Below the pieces are notes generated by a model. That model saw only the letters and a list, made by a program, of their open reading frames with translations. It did no database searches and had not been told where the DNA came from. A program made the position numbers and the translations under genes. From Andalucia godoyi (lineage: Eukaryota; Discoba; Jakobea; Jakobida; Andaluciidae), in contig VRVR01000055.1 in NCBI GenBank assembly GCA_009859145.1, positions 84,062 through 148,061 of the forward strand: a stretch of 64,000 bases of DNA, given 5' to 3'. Within the stretch, counting starts at the first letter, position 1; every line of letters starts with the position of its first letter. This document shows positions 25,138 through 34,838 of this stretch, one piece after another.

Positions 25138-26586
25138 TTGGTTTCCGCGCAACGATTCGCATGTTTGATCCGCCGTCTCTTTTTTGAGTTCGATCTGGTT
25201 CTCCACATTGTGTGGAGAAATACGGTTGATAATCGAAGAGACGTCGTATTTGGTGTCGCGATTCATGGTGGGGACATTGTATTCAATTGGATCCACCATA
25301 TTGAAAAAGCAGGCTACAGAAACTGGCTGCTTGCCGTTCGACATCAAGCGTTGTTTGACGAAGTCGGATGCGAGTATCCTAGTCATACAATCGTTGGTTC
25401 GCTTATCATGGACAAGCTTGATCTGGGAAAATGCGGAGACGAGTATGAAAATGGGCTTGATCTGGAGCCAAATGGTGACAATTTCAGCGGCGTGGTTGAG
25501 ACGATTGTCCATTACATGCTGCTGAAACGGGGATACACTGTCATCTGCGCCAATGTCGACGTTGTGTTTCGGGATCCCATGGATCTGTCCCACAAGATGA
25601 GCAACACCAGCATTGCCTTTTCTACGTACGACTATCCTTATTACGGGCCTTTACCGAGGGCTGTCAGCGTGCTTCGAAAGTTGGCGTCTGGTGTTTCTGC
25701 AAACTGGGGGTTCTTTGTGCTGTTCCGCACCAACTATACTGTGATTTACTGAGAGTGTACGCACTGGTGCTACTGCTGCATGATCGCGTATGTGCAATGA
25801 CCAACTGTACGGTATCAGATTGTTGACTGATCATCCAGAGTGGATGTGTTCGTACGGGTATGCAGATTCCGCGACGGATATGATCGAATACAGCGGATCG
25901 AAGCTGCATCCTGATTGGTGTGTGCGGATTCTCTCTCTTGACACATTGAAGTATCCCATCTATGCGTGGTACGTCTCTGGATTTGCGCCGGATGCCATCG
26001 CGGTCCACATGACGAACCATTACCTCGCGCCGAAGACTCACGGCTTGCGTTCCTTGGATCTGTTCGACGTCGACAAGACGAAGGATGGTATGAAGCATTT
26101 CCAAAGATGTGTTCTAACGTACGACTACAAATGCGGGAATAATCTCGCAGAACGATACACTGCTGCACAGAAGGCCACTTCTCTGGCGCTCTCATTGGAG
26201 CGAGATCTGATACTGCCCATGTTTCCCTACAAGGAAGTAGCGGAGTATTTTAAAGCTCCGCTTCTTGAAAATTTCCGCAAAACGTGGTGTCCCTATGACT
26301 GGTATTTGAGTCCAACTGTTTTTGGACAGGGGTTGTATCCTGCAGACTTTCTGAAAGACACGTTTCTGCAGCGAGGAGAAGCCTGTGCAGCGACAAAGAT
26401 GTTCGCAGGATTGGTTCGACGGCGCTCGATGTCGATGCTTTGAGCGACGTAGCCAACAATGCCCTCGAGCTTCGGTGTTTTGTGGACGCTGAGTTGCGAA
26501 ATGTCCCTCAATCAGTTCTGAATATTTTTTCGGACGATGAAGACCAAATGAAGCGGTCCGATGACTCTAGACTCTGTCTTCTGTAA
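25138..26586 (+). pseudogene. Nucleotide-diphospho-sugar transferase family, multiply frameshifted
   Basis: Three frames together resemble a PF03407-type glycosyltransferase. Frame one (no ATG; open from 25138) has AGYRNWLLAVRHQALFDEVG and the nucleotide-sugar site VICANVDVVFRDPMD, where NVDVVFRDP corresponds to the DxD-type metal motif. It stops at 25752. From 25790 a second frame gives CNDQLYGIRLL (the Asp-Gln motif), AIAVHMTNHYLAPK and PYDWYLSPTVFGQGLYPADF. From about 26425 a third frame completes a tail (ALDVDALSDVANNALELRCF) ending at 26586. The N-terminal membrane anchor is missing. Stops near 25750-25783 and two shifts argue for a pseudogene. Family members act in the Golgi on cell-wall or glycoprotein sugars. 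Confidence 0.75.
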
Positions 26587-27404
26587 AAGAGTTACCCGTT
26601 CTAAACTAGAAATGGAGGTGGTGTTGGTGTTTGTATTTACATGTACTGGTCCCCTCTTCAGTCCAATCCGATATGTGAATCATTTCTCCGACTGTCCCGT
26701 CATGTAGTAAGCGCGCGCACCCGGAATCAAGGAGCGAGAATGTGTTGGAGCAACAGCAAGCAATTGATCGACAAGCTGACGAATGCGCTGTTGGTTAGAT
26801 GCATGGGAAGCTGTGTCTATTGTCACCACTGTCCTTTTCATGCGACTGCATATATGAAAGTCATTCTTTGCTGATCCACACCATTTTCTCAACGGTCGGA
26901 AGACTGCAGTGAGGTGAGAATCCGACCATCTTTGTCCATGCTGTCCGATGGCAAATCTGTGGAGATGGCCTGGCTGATCGGCGGTGTCTGCTGCAGTTGT
27001 CGCTAATGTTTCTTCGTTCATCTGTTGTTGTTCCGACGAAACATCTACTATCCTGTTACGTGACGGAAAGCTGTCCAGCACCAGCAGACGAAATACGATG
27101 GGTGCTGATATGCGTCAATTGTGCGGGCTTTGCTTTTGAAGCGGATATCCAAAATGGAATACTTTCGGAGTTGGGAGCGAGCGGCAGCAGATCCATCGAC
27201 GGCAAATGATGTGCTCCGGTCTCAACAAGATACATGAGTAACGAACAGCTGGATCGATCTGCTTGTATGTCGCGGAGGAAACCTCTGAATCGCTGAAAAG
27301 GATGGCAACCAGCGGAATGACAATTCCTGGGTTGCAACAAAAATCGCTTTTCCCTCATTTTCTTTCTTCTTTTTCATCGAATTGTTCTTAAGTAAACGAA
27401 GAAA
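26587..27404. other. Intergenic; T-rich leader before 27405
   Basis: No supported gene. The last 50 bp are pyrimidine-rich (TTTTCTTTCTTCTTTTTC) and end close to the ATG at 27405, a pattern also seen before other starts in this window. Confidence 0.4.
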
Positions 27405-30400
27405 ATGAGACTGATTCTCCGGGCTGTGCTCTTGTGTACGTTAGCTTGTTTGACTCACGGGCAGCAGTTCAATACGTGGGTCAGCGTGGGAAACGGTGTT
27501 ATTAATTCTGGTGCAGTTGTATCAGATACAAATCTTGTACTCAATGGTTCTGGAGTCCCGTATGTTGCTTACCGAGATAATGCGAACTCGGGCAAGGCAA
27601 CAGTGAGGGCATACGTCGGTGGGATATGGACGACAGTCGGATCGGCCGGTTTTTCTGCTGGATCCGCTGGATTCATTAGCCTTGCGCTCAATGGCTCTGG
27701 AGTCCCGTACGTTGCCTTTCAAGATGAAGGAAATTCTGACAAGGCAACAGTAATGAAGTACAATGGTAGTGTATGGACGACTGTTGGATCGGCCGGATTT
27801 TCTCCTGGAGACGCTATGTACGTCAGTCTTGCGCTCGATGGTTCAGGAGTCCCGTACGTTGCTTTTCGGGATTTAACAAATTCCGGCAAAGCGAGAGTGA
27901 TGAAATACAGTAACGGGGCGTGGACGACTGTCGGCTCGGCCGGAATTTCTGCTGGAAGCGCAACTGATGTGAGTCTTGCACTCAATGGTTCTGGAGTCCC
28001 GTATGTTGCTTTTGCAGATGCCGGAAATGCCCATAAGGCAGTGGTAATGAAGTACACTGATGGAGTGTGGACAGCAGTCGGATCAGCTGGATTTTCTGCT
28101 GGAGATGCATATGACACAAGCCTTGCGCTTGATAGCTCTGGAGTCCCGTATATTGCTTTCCGGGATGTAGCGAATTCTAACAAGGCAACAGTGATGAAGT
28201 ACAATGGTAGTGTGTGGACGGCAGTCGGATCGACTGGATTTTCTGCCGGGACCGTAGATAGCACGAGGCTTGCGCTTGAGAACTTTGGAGTCCCGTATGT
28301 TGCTTTCCGGGAAAATTCTTACAAGACAACGGTGATGAAGTATAATGGTAGTCTGTGGACGGAAGTCGGATCGGCCAGATTTTCTGCTGGAGGTTCAGGA
28401 ACAGTTGACACGAGCCTTGCGCTCGACAGCTCTGGAGTCCCGTATGTTGCTTTTGTAGATAATGCACTTGGTCAGAGGGCAGTAGTGATGACTATCGCAT
28501 GTTCTCCGGGTGCTGCTGGCCCAAACGGTCAAAGCTGCGATGTGTGCGCAGAAGGAACATATACTACTGCTGCTGGAGCGCTTAACTGCACAAGGTGTCC
28601 TGCTGGAACATATAACCCTACGACGGGGGGTAACAGCACTTTGTCTTGCTTCTCATGTCCAGCAGGTAGTTACGTAGCCTCAGCTGGATCGTCGCAATGC
28701 ACTCTTTGTGCTGCGGGCACGTTTGGCAATGCTACTGCAGCAAACAGCTCTTCGGCTTGCTTCGCATGTCCAGCAGGTAGTTACGCAACGTCGGCTGGAT
28801 TGTCGCAATGCACACCCTGTGCTGCGGGCACATTTGGCAATGCTACTGCAGCAAACAGTTCATCGTCTTGCTTCACATGTCCAGCAGGCAGTTATACAGC
28901 ATCCAATGGATCGTCACAATGCACACTCTGTGCTGCGGGCACGTTTGGCAACGCAACTGCAGCAAACAGCTCTGCGGCTTGCTTTGCATGTCCAACAGGC
29001 AGCTATGCAGCGTCGGCTGGATCATCGCAATGCACACCCTGTGCTGCGGGATCGTTTGGCAACACAACTGGTGCCACGAGCTCTTCTTCGTGCTTTGATT
29101 GCCCGAGTGGATCCTACTCAATAACAGTCGGGTCCAATGCTTGCGTTTTATGTCCGTGCGGAACATTCGGCAACACAACTGGGGGTACGTCGAGCGCATC
29201 TGCATGCCTTGCATGTCCGGCTGGCTCGTTTTCCGCATTGAATGGCTCGACATCATGCACGTTTTGCGCTGCCGGGACATACAGCAACCGCACAGGCGGA
29301 ATCAGCTCGGCATCGTGCCTGCAATGTCCTGCTGGCTCGTTCGCAGCGGCCAACGGTTCAACTTTATGCACGTTGTGTGCCGCCGGGACATGGAGTAACG
29401 CCACTGGATCTGCAACCAGCTCTGTGTGCACACCTTGTTCTGCCGGAAGCTACACGACCGCTGCGGGATCCTCGTCGTGCGCACTGTGCTCTGCAGGTAC
29501 CTACAATCCGAGCAACGGCTCGACGAATGCAACATCGTGCATTCCGTGTGCTGTGAACTCGTTCTCGTCGACGACGGGCAGCGCTACCTGCACAGCTTGC
29601 AGCACCGGACAGTGTGCGCCTGCTGTCGGATCGACGTCCTGCGGTGCCTGCACATGCGCTCCCGGTCAGTATCGTGTTAGCGCAACGACCTGTGCGCAGT
29701 GCCCGGCAGGCACATGGCAGAGTCTGCCGGACCAGCCGTCATGCTACTACTGTCCCTTTGGACAGGCGTCGTCAGTCATCGGTGCGTACAACGTCAGCGT
29801 CTGCACACCCTGCGCTGCTGGATGGTATCCCGCAAGCGGATCGGCAAGTTGTGTGCAGTGTTATCCGGGGTGGTTTGCTCCCGGATCAGGAAACTCTGGC
29901 TGCGGCCCATGCCCTGCAGGAACCTACACGGGCATCTATGCAAGCGGGGCTTGCGATGCGTGCCCAGCAGGAACGTTTTCGACTGTTGCATCTCCTGGTT
30001 GCACGGCCTGCTCCAGCGGAGTCTCCAGTGTGGACAGAGCTCTGCGATGCAATGTCTACAATGTTTCCGAGTCTGCACTGTCGCCAACGGAAGTGTCGCT
30101 GCTGTCGTCAGACTGGCAGTGTGCGTCACACCAGATGGGCTCGTCGAATACCTCCCTCGCTGTGTATGCGACGTGGAATCGCCAAGCAATGACGGTGGAA
30201 TCGTTTGCTTCGTGCAACGTCAGCACATTTGAAACACTGCCGACTGCGAGCACCAAAGGAGAGTCGCTGAGCTTGGCGCTGAATGTGACGACGCTCACGT
30301 CGGCGAGCGCGTGGTTTGTGCAAGGTGCAAAGTGCTTCGTGTGCATGCGTGCATCGGCGGCAGGCACTGCCTGGATTGCGCTGTCAGAGACGGAAGTTGT

Positions 30401-31253
30401 TGCCGAGAATGCGGAGATCCTGGTCGGCGTCATTGCTCCGGACCAGCCAAAGTTCGTTTCCACGCCACCGTTCGCAACCTCAGGCGCCCGAATCGTCGAA
30501 ATCACTCTCACGGTGACCGGAGGCACAGTGGATGCGTACCTGTCGACATCGAACCCCTCGCCCTCTTCGGCCAGCTGGGAAGTCATGCAGCACATCGAGT
30601 CGACAACTGCAACATTGTCGATTCTTGCGAGCGGCCCTGTGTACGTCGGTCTGTACAATCCGACGCCGTTATCTCCTGCACCTGCTCTGCACGCTGTCCG
30701 CAGCTCCGGATCACAGCCGACTGTGACCGTTTTGTATGCGCTCCGGAGCCCTTCTGCCCCATCGTCTGACGGAAGCGAATCGGGCTCACTGTCTGCAGGA
30801 GACATTGTTGCAATTGTTGTGGTACCGCTGGTGGTCCTCGGCGCCCTAGTTGTTGGAGGAGTCTGGTTCTGGAAACGACGAAAGTCCACAGCTCTGCCTT
30901 TGTCTCCAGGCATCCCCATGCTCGACATGAGCACAGACGACGCGGAGTGTGGATCATCATCGCATGAAGCAGAATGCAAGATGTCGTCGAGCGTTGACGA
31001 GACCAACGTCGTCGTCGTGGAGACGGAGGCGGCTCCAGAGAAGGAAGAAGTCGTCAGTGAAGAATCGCGAATTTCCGAGCCAGAGACCGGCATCAGTGCA
31101 GCGGAAATGGTACCCGACACCGAGTTGAACGGAAAGCTGGCGTCTCCGAATTCTGAAGAACAGTCGAATGATGATTGTATGCCACTCGAAGAGAAAGACC
31201 CTGAAATTGCCGAGGACGTCGCTGCCGCAGATTCTCAGCCTGCCGCCGAGTAG
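27405..31253 (+). CDS. Type I membrane protein: seven propeller-like repeats, Cys-rich GCC2/GCC3 repeats
   Basis: The protein has 1,282 residues. A signal peptide (MRLILRAVLLCTLACLTHG) is followed by seven repeats of about 49 residues, each with SGVPYVAF, a K(A/T)xVMKY strand and WTxVGSAGFSAG. Seven units suggest a seven-bladed beta-propeller (inference). From about residue 365 to 890 there are Cys-rich repeats of the form CPAGSYxxSAGSSQCTxCAAGTFGN, typical of GCC2/GCC3 (ephrin-receptor-like) modules. A Ser/Thr-rich beta region comes next, then one transmembrane helix at about 1133-1157 (IVAIVVVPLVVLGALVVGGV) with a WKRRK stop-transfer. The last 125 residues form an acidic, Ser-rich cytoplasmic tail. 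Many NxS/T sites suggest glycosylation. Likely a surface adhesion or recognition protein; the ligand is unknown. A long antisense ORF at 30056-31120 is a shadow. Confidence 0.9.
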   Translation: MRLILRAVLLCTLACLTHGQQFNTWVSVGNGVINSGAVVSDTNLVLNGSGVPYVAYRDNANSGKATVRAYVGGIWTTVGSAGFSAGSAGFISLALNGSGVPYVAFQDEGNSDKATVMKYNGSVWTTVGSAGFSPGDAMYVSLALDGSGVPYVAFRDLTNSGKARVMKYSNGAWTTVGSAGISAGSATDVSLALNGSGVPYVAFADAGNAHKAVVMKYTDGVWTAVGSAGFSAGDAYDTSLALDSSGVPYIAFRDVANSNKATVMKYNGSVWTAVGSTGFSAGTVDSTRLALENFGVPYVAFRENSYKTTVMKYNGSLWTEVGSARFSAGGSGTVDTSLALDSSGVPYVAFVDNALGQRAVVMTIACSPGAAGPNGQSCDVCAEGTYTTAAGALNCTRCPAGTYNPTTGGNSTLSCFSCPAGSYVASAGSSQCTLCAAGTFGNATAANSSSACFACPAGSYATSAGLSQCTPCAAGTFGNATAANSSSSCFTCPAGSYTASNGSSQCTLCAAGTFGNATAANSSAACFACPTGSYAASAGSSQCTPCAAGSFGNTTGATSSSSCFDCPSGSYSITVGSNACVLCPCGTFGNTTGGTSSASACLACPAGSFSALNGSTSCTFCAAGTYSNRTGGISSASCLQCPAGSFAAANGSTLCTLCAAGTWSNATGSATSSVCTPCSAGSYTTAAGSSSCALCSAGTYNPSNGSTNATSCIPCAVNSFSSTTGSATCTACSTGQCAPAVGSTSCGACTCAPGQYRVSATTCAQCPAGTWQSLPDQPSCYYCPFGQASSVIGAYNVSVCTPCAAGWYPASGSASCVQCYPGWFAPGSGNSGCGPCPAGTYTGIYASGACDACPAGTFSTVASPGCTACSSGVSSVDRALRCNVYNVSESALSPTEVSLLSSDWQCASHQMGSSNTSLAVYATWNRQAMTVESFASCNVSTFETLPTASTKGESLSLALNVTTLTSASAWFVQGAKCFVCMRASAAGTAWIALSETEVVAENAEILVGVIAPDQPKFVSTPPFATSGARIVEITLTVTGGTVDAYLSTSNPSPSSASWEVMQHIESTTATLSILASGPVYVGLYNPTPLSPAPALHAVRSSGSQPTVTVLYALRSPSAPSSDGSESGSLSAGDIVAIVVVPLVVLGALVVGGVWFWKRRKSTALPLSPGIPMLDMSTDDAECGSSSHEAECKMSSSVDETNVVVVETEAAPEKEEVVSEESRISEPETGISAAEMVPDTELNGKLASPNSEEQSNDDCMPLEEKDPEIAEDVAAADSQPAAE
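28707..29039. repeat. 111-bp tandem repeats inside Cys-rich region
   Basis: TGTGCTGCGGG recurs at 28707, 28818 and 28929 and again at 29040, an exact 111-nt (37-codon) spacing. The units are nearly identical and encode one GCC2/GCC3-type module each. This indicates recent duplication and possible copy-number variation between strains. Confidence 0.88.
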
Positions 31254-31991
31254 TACCTTATGAATCCCTAGATACCCTCCTCCGTCTTATTCTGCATACA
31301 GATTGATGAAGGACTCTTCAGGAGAATTTTCGTTTTGTGAGGAATGCACGAAGTCCCTGCAATATTCTTTGATAAAAGAAGTAAATCGCGGCCCAATGCG
31401 TTAACATTTCAAAGTTCTTGGTCAAACAGACATGATCATGTGATCGGCAGCAGTTAGACCCGTCGCTGCTTTTGGGTGATTGTTGCACTGTGCAGACTGA
31501 AAGTGCTTTATCACTAGAGAATGTGATTCTACAAACAGTTGAGGGCTCTGGAAGACGCGTTCATTCGGTTTTCAAAAAACCACAAGATGAAGAGATGAGT
31601 GGAAAATGAAAGAGGTGCTGCCGCTGCACACTGTTCTTATGTGAGTGCGTCATTATTCTTCAGAGGTGTTATTTAATATCCCATGGATTTTTCAGTGAGA
31701 TCGATTATTCAACAAGCATTGCTTCTTACCAGCATTGATTGTTTCTCCAAAAGTCCGAGGAGCTAGTAAAGACAAGAAGAAGGATGGCCACAATGACGAA
31801 TTCGGCAAGATGTCAATAGAACTCGCTCTTCAAGCTGAACAAACCAGACATTTAGAACGGAAGACAAGGTGGTGCGCACTCAAGGGAGATTCTGAATTTC
31901 TAATACACTACGCACACGGAACGCAATCACGATGACAAACATGACGAATATCCGTTGGAATGTTCTAAACTGCACGCAATGGAGTGGAATC
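31254..31991. other. Intergenic, nothing recognised
   Basis: Convergent 3' region between the propeller gene (plus) and the small secreted gene (minus). Only short ORFs without features. Confidence 0.4.
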
Positions 31992-32465
31992 TCAACCCCC
32001 ATGCGGAGCTCCGGTGTAAAATCCGAAAATTTCGACCAATAATGACTCGACTCCATTGCCAGAAATGTCGGTGCTGCTCGGACACATGGTTGCGAGATAG
32101 AAACAGTCAGGATCGGTTGAAACCCCGTCGACCATGTAGTACTCGCTCAAATTCACGGTCCATGGAAGCAGCCCCGCGCGGGCGTCTCCAACCACAGTCG
32201 AAATCCCGAACCATCCATCTGGAAACAACGTGGCGATGGAGCGATGCGGAACGATTGTGCCAAAAGCGATCTTGTAATGTCCATTACCATCCCTGACCGT
32301 TGTGATATTTTGGTATGGAAGATTTTGAATTTCGAGATTCACGACTACCAGCTGATCGCCTACCAGGTGCATCCGCGCACGCATCAGAGGGCGACCAGCT
32401 GGCGTCTTTGCAGCATCTGCTGCCCGAGCAGCAGTGAGGACGACCAAGAGACAAACGAATCGCAT
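31992..32465 (-). CDS. Small secreted protein, unknown family
   Basis: There are 157 codons from the ATG at 32465, chosen because it begins a clear signal peptide (MRFVCLLVVLTAARAADA). Upstream in-frame ATGs at 32471 and 32507 would add a hydrophilic leader. The mature part (about 140 residues) is beta-rich in appearance (GDQLVVVNLEIQNLPYQNI, GHYKIAFGTIVPHRS) with two Cys (DCFYLATMC) that could form a disulphide. No known domain was recognised. The pogo copy 2 element lies about 180 bp upstream of its start, so its promoter may be disturbed. Confidence 0.6.
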   Translation of the reverse strand: MRFVCLLVVLTAARAADAAKTPAGRPLMRARMHLVGDQLVVVNLEIQNLPYQNITTVRDGNGHYKIAFGTIVPHRSIATLFPDGWFGISTVVGDARAGLLPWTVNLSEYYMVDGVSTDPDCFYLATMCPSSTDISGNGVESLLVEIFGFYTGAPHGG

Positions 32466-32643
32466 GATCATCGGTTTGTACAGGTGATCAACAGACCAAT
32501 ACATCATGGATCGGTTTACAGCTCAAATTCGCCCGAGCAAAGAAAAGAGAGAGGAGTGCACCAAATTGTTCCTTCCTGGACGGAAAAACCTTCCCACCGA
32601 TTGTCGTGCTATTGTGCAGAAAATCCGCGGAATTTTGCGCTAT

Positions 32644-34578
32644 CGTAACCAAACCTAAGATTGCCGGTGAAAACCTGTTCTTCCTTACGGCCGATATTTT
32701 CCTGGCTCCACAAAAAAGGAATTTTTACTTATGCTATACCTAAGCTTGCCGATCTCCGATACCTTTTGTTTTTCTCCATAACCTTATTTTTCAATCGAAA
32801 ACCACACATTTTCCCATCCAATTCAAAGGTATTCGGTGCGAGGAACATGGATAGTTCATCACATGTGCGCCTCACACAGGACATCCTGCGTCATTTGGTC
32901 TACAGGACCCAGTACAAGGACCTAGAGTCTCCTGAGAGGGCCATCCGCAAGTATCTCAAGATCTACTTCGACATCGTCATCGATTTTCTGAACGGCAAGG
33001 CGGAAGAAATACATGGCTCGCAACAAACTGGGACAAGCGCATTGTGCGTCTGCTGTCTCAAACATGGATGAGAAAATTCAACGAACGGCTCGTGAAACGA
33101 GGACGCGCACCGCTTGTGTTGCGTTGCCCGTCAACAATAGAACGATCAAGGGAATATTCGTTCAACAAACCCAGCGTTGACGAGTTTTTCGTGCTCCTCA
33201 AAGAAGCGTTTGAGCGAGCCGGGATTCGCAGCCCAGCAGATGCGTGGAGGGTCGTGAACATGGACGAGACGGGAGTTCAGGGAGACCAAGAATCGAAGAA
33301 CCGCGTTCTGGCACCTCGAGGGACCAGGAGGGTCCAACTAAAGGTCAATCCTGAACGCAACCACGTCACTATGATCAACGCTATATCAGCAGATGGCAAA
33401 GCATACACGCCGATGTTTGTGTATGCTGGAACCGGCCCCACACAGGACTTCGTTCGCCATGTACTCTGCGGGAAGGGCTACAGCAACACCATGCTTGCAC
33501 GTACAGAAAATGGCTGGACCGACAGCGATGTCTTCCTGGAATTTCTTGAGTTTTTGAAGGAGCAGTTGCCTGCGCTCGGTGACGATGAGAAAGTCGTGCT
33601 GATCGTCGATGGACACAGCACGCACACGACGATTCCAGCACTGCGATGGTGCCTGGAAAATCGATGGGAGTTAGTCACTTTTCCAGCTCACTGCACGCAC
33701 GAAATGCAGCCACTGGATGTCGGGTGCTACAAGAGAGTCAAGCAGATGTTTCGCAGCGAGAAGCAGGCTCTGGAGCATGAGAAGATCGCAGGTGGAAAGG
33801 TAATCTTGCTTCCAGACGACCAGTCCATCATCTTGAAGAAGTCGGACGACGCCAACACGTACTGCTTGCTGGAAGCATGGAAATCGGTATCGACAAAAGC
33901 AGTCCAAGATGCCTTCCGCATGACAGGCATCTTTCCGCTGAATGTGAAGATGTTCGACAACAAGTTTGTGGACAGGGAAGATGTGCTGCAACGAGCGACA
34001 GAGTTCAAGATTATCATCCATTCCGTGACGCCTGCGTTGATGCGCGAACCCCAGAATCAAGGAAATGGAGTACTCGGAGCGGATGCAGAGGATGAGGAAG
34101 GAGCCCCAGCACACTCAGCAACATCAGCTCCATCAGAACGTGTTCTACAACATGGATCACGAGGAGCACTCTCGAAGAAGACACTGAGCGAAGCCAGCAA
34201 GCGAAATCCCAAGGGATGCGCACAAGCCCTGTGTGCCGATGTCACGTTGCAGTTGCTGGATCAGCAGGAAGAGGAGAAACGCCAACAGGAAAAGGCGAAA
34301 AGCGAGAGGGCAGCAAAGAGAATGAAGACGAGCGTTGCGATGGATGTCCGAAACCAGTGAAAACGCGGAAGTCGAGCGAGGTTTGCATGTAAACATTAGT
34401 ACTTTTCGAGGGGTCGGACAACACTGGATATTTCAAACATGGGGAATCGAGGGCGCTGAACACGATTTCATGAAGAAAAAAGCATCAAACCGAAAGCATC
34501 AAATCGAAATTCAGGAAATTGGAAAAATCGAGGGACCGGCAAGCTTATGTATGACCGGCAATCTTAGGTATGGTTACG
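32644..34578 (+). mobile_element. pogo/Tigger-type DNA transposon, copy 2 (damaged)
   Basis: Inverted ends of 25 bp lie at 32644-32668 (CGTAACCAAACCTAAGATTG...) and 34554-34578 (...CAATCTTAGGTATGGTTACG), with one mismatch. A second inverted pair lies just inside: ACCTAAGCTTGCCG near 32739 and CGGCAAGCTTATGT near 34537. Each end therefore carries a duplicated binding-type site. TA is next to the left end (32641 region); the right flank reads AAAGCTA, so the target duplication is not intact. The transposase gene within is deleted and frameshifted. Confidence 0.85.
32847..34360 (+). pseudogene. pogo/Tigger-type transposase, internally deleted and frameshifted
   Basis: The N-terminal part (ATG at 32847) reads like copy 1 (LTQDILRHLVYRTQYKDL; RKYLKIYFDIVID) but runs into a stop at 33071. 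The remainder is in another frame from about 33010 (NWDKRIVRLLSQTW) to the stop at 34360. Compared with copy 1 about 120 residues of the CENP-B-like DNA-binding region are missing at this junction. The catalytic core is intact in sequence: NMDETGVQGD, LIVDGHSTH and HEMQPLDVGCYK. The protein is clearly homologous but well diverged from copy 1, so the two are separate lineages. It cannot make a full transposase as read. Confidence 0.88.
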
Positions 34579-34838
34579 AAAGCTAGTCTGGCAGAGATGC
34601 AACCTATTCGGACAAAAATGCACGTGAGGCAGTCTACTCCACAGCTCCTCTGTCTTACTCGCTGTCCATCTGAATGAAAGACACGGACGCGCACAGATTC
34701 ATTTTCATCCGTTTACCACCAAAACTAGTACGACAAAAAGATTAACAGCTCCAAACAGCTCGTTCCAAGCAGGAGTGATTCTTAACTTGAACACAACTTG
34801 AGAGAGACTACGAACCCTGCTCAGATGAATCGACAAAG
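34579..34838. other. Intergenic, 5' region of first cyclase
   Basis: No gene seen. It contains no obvious TATA box or repeat. Confidence 0.35.

Noticed and set aside
30056-31120. 354-codon minus ORF
   Set aside because: Antisense of the propeller/Cys-rich protein C-terminal half; low-complexity Ser/Thr sequence without a domain.
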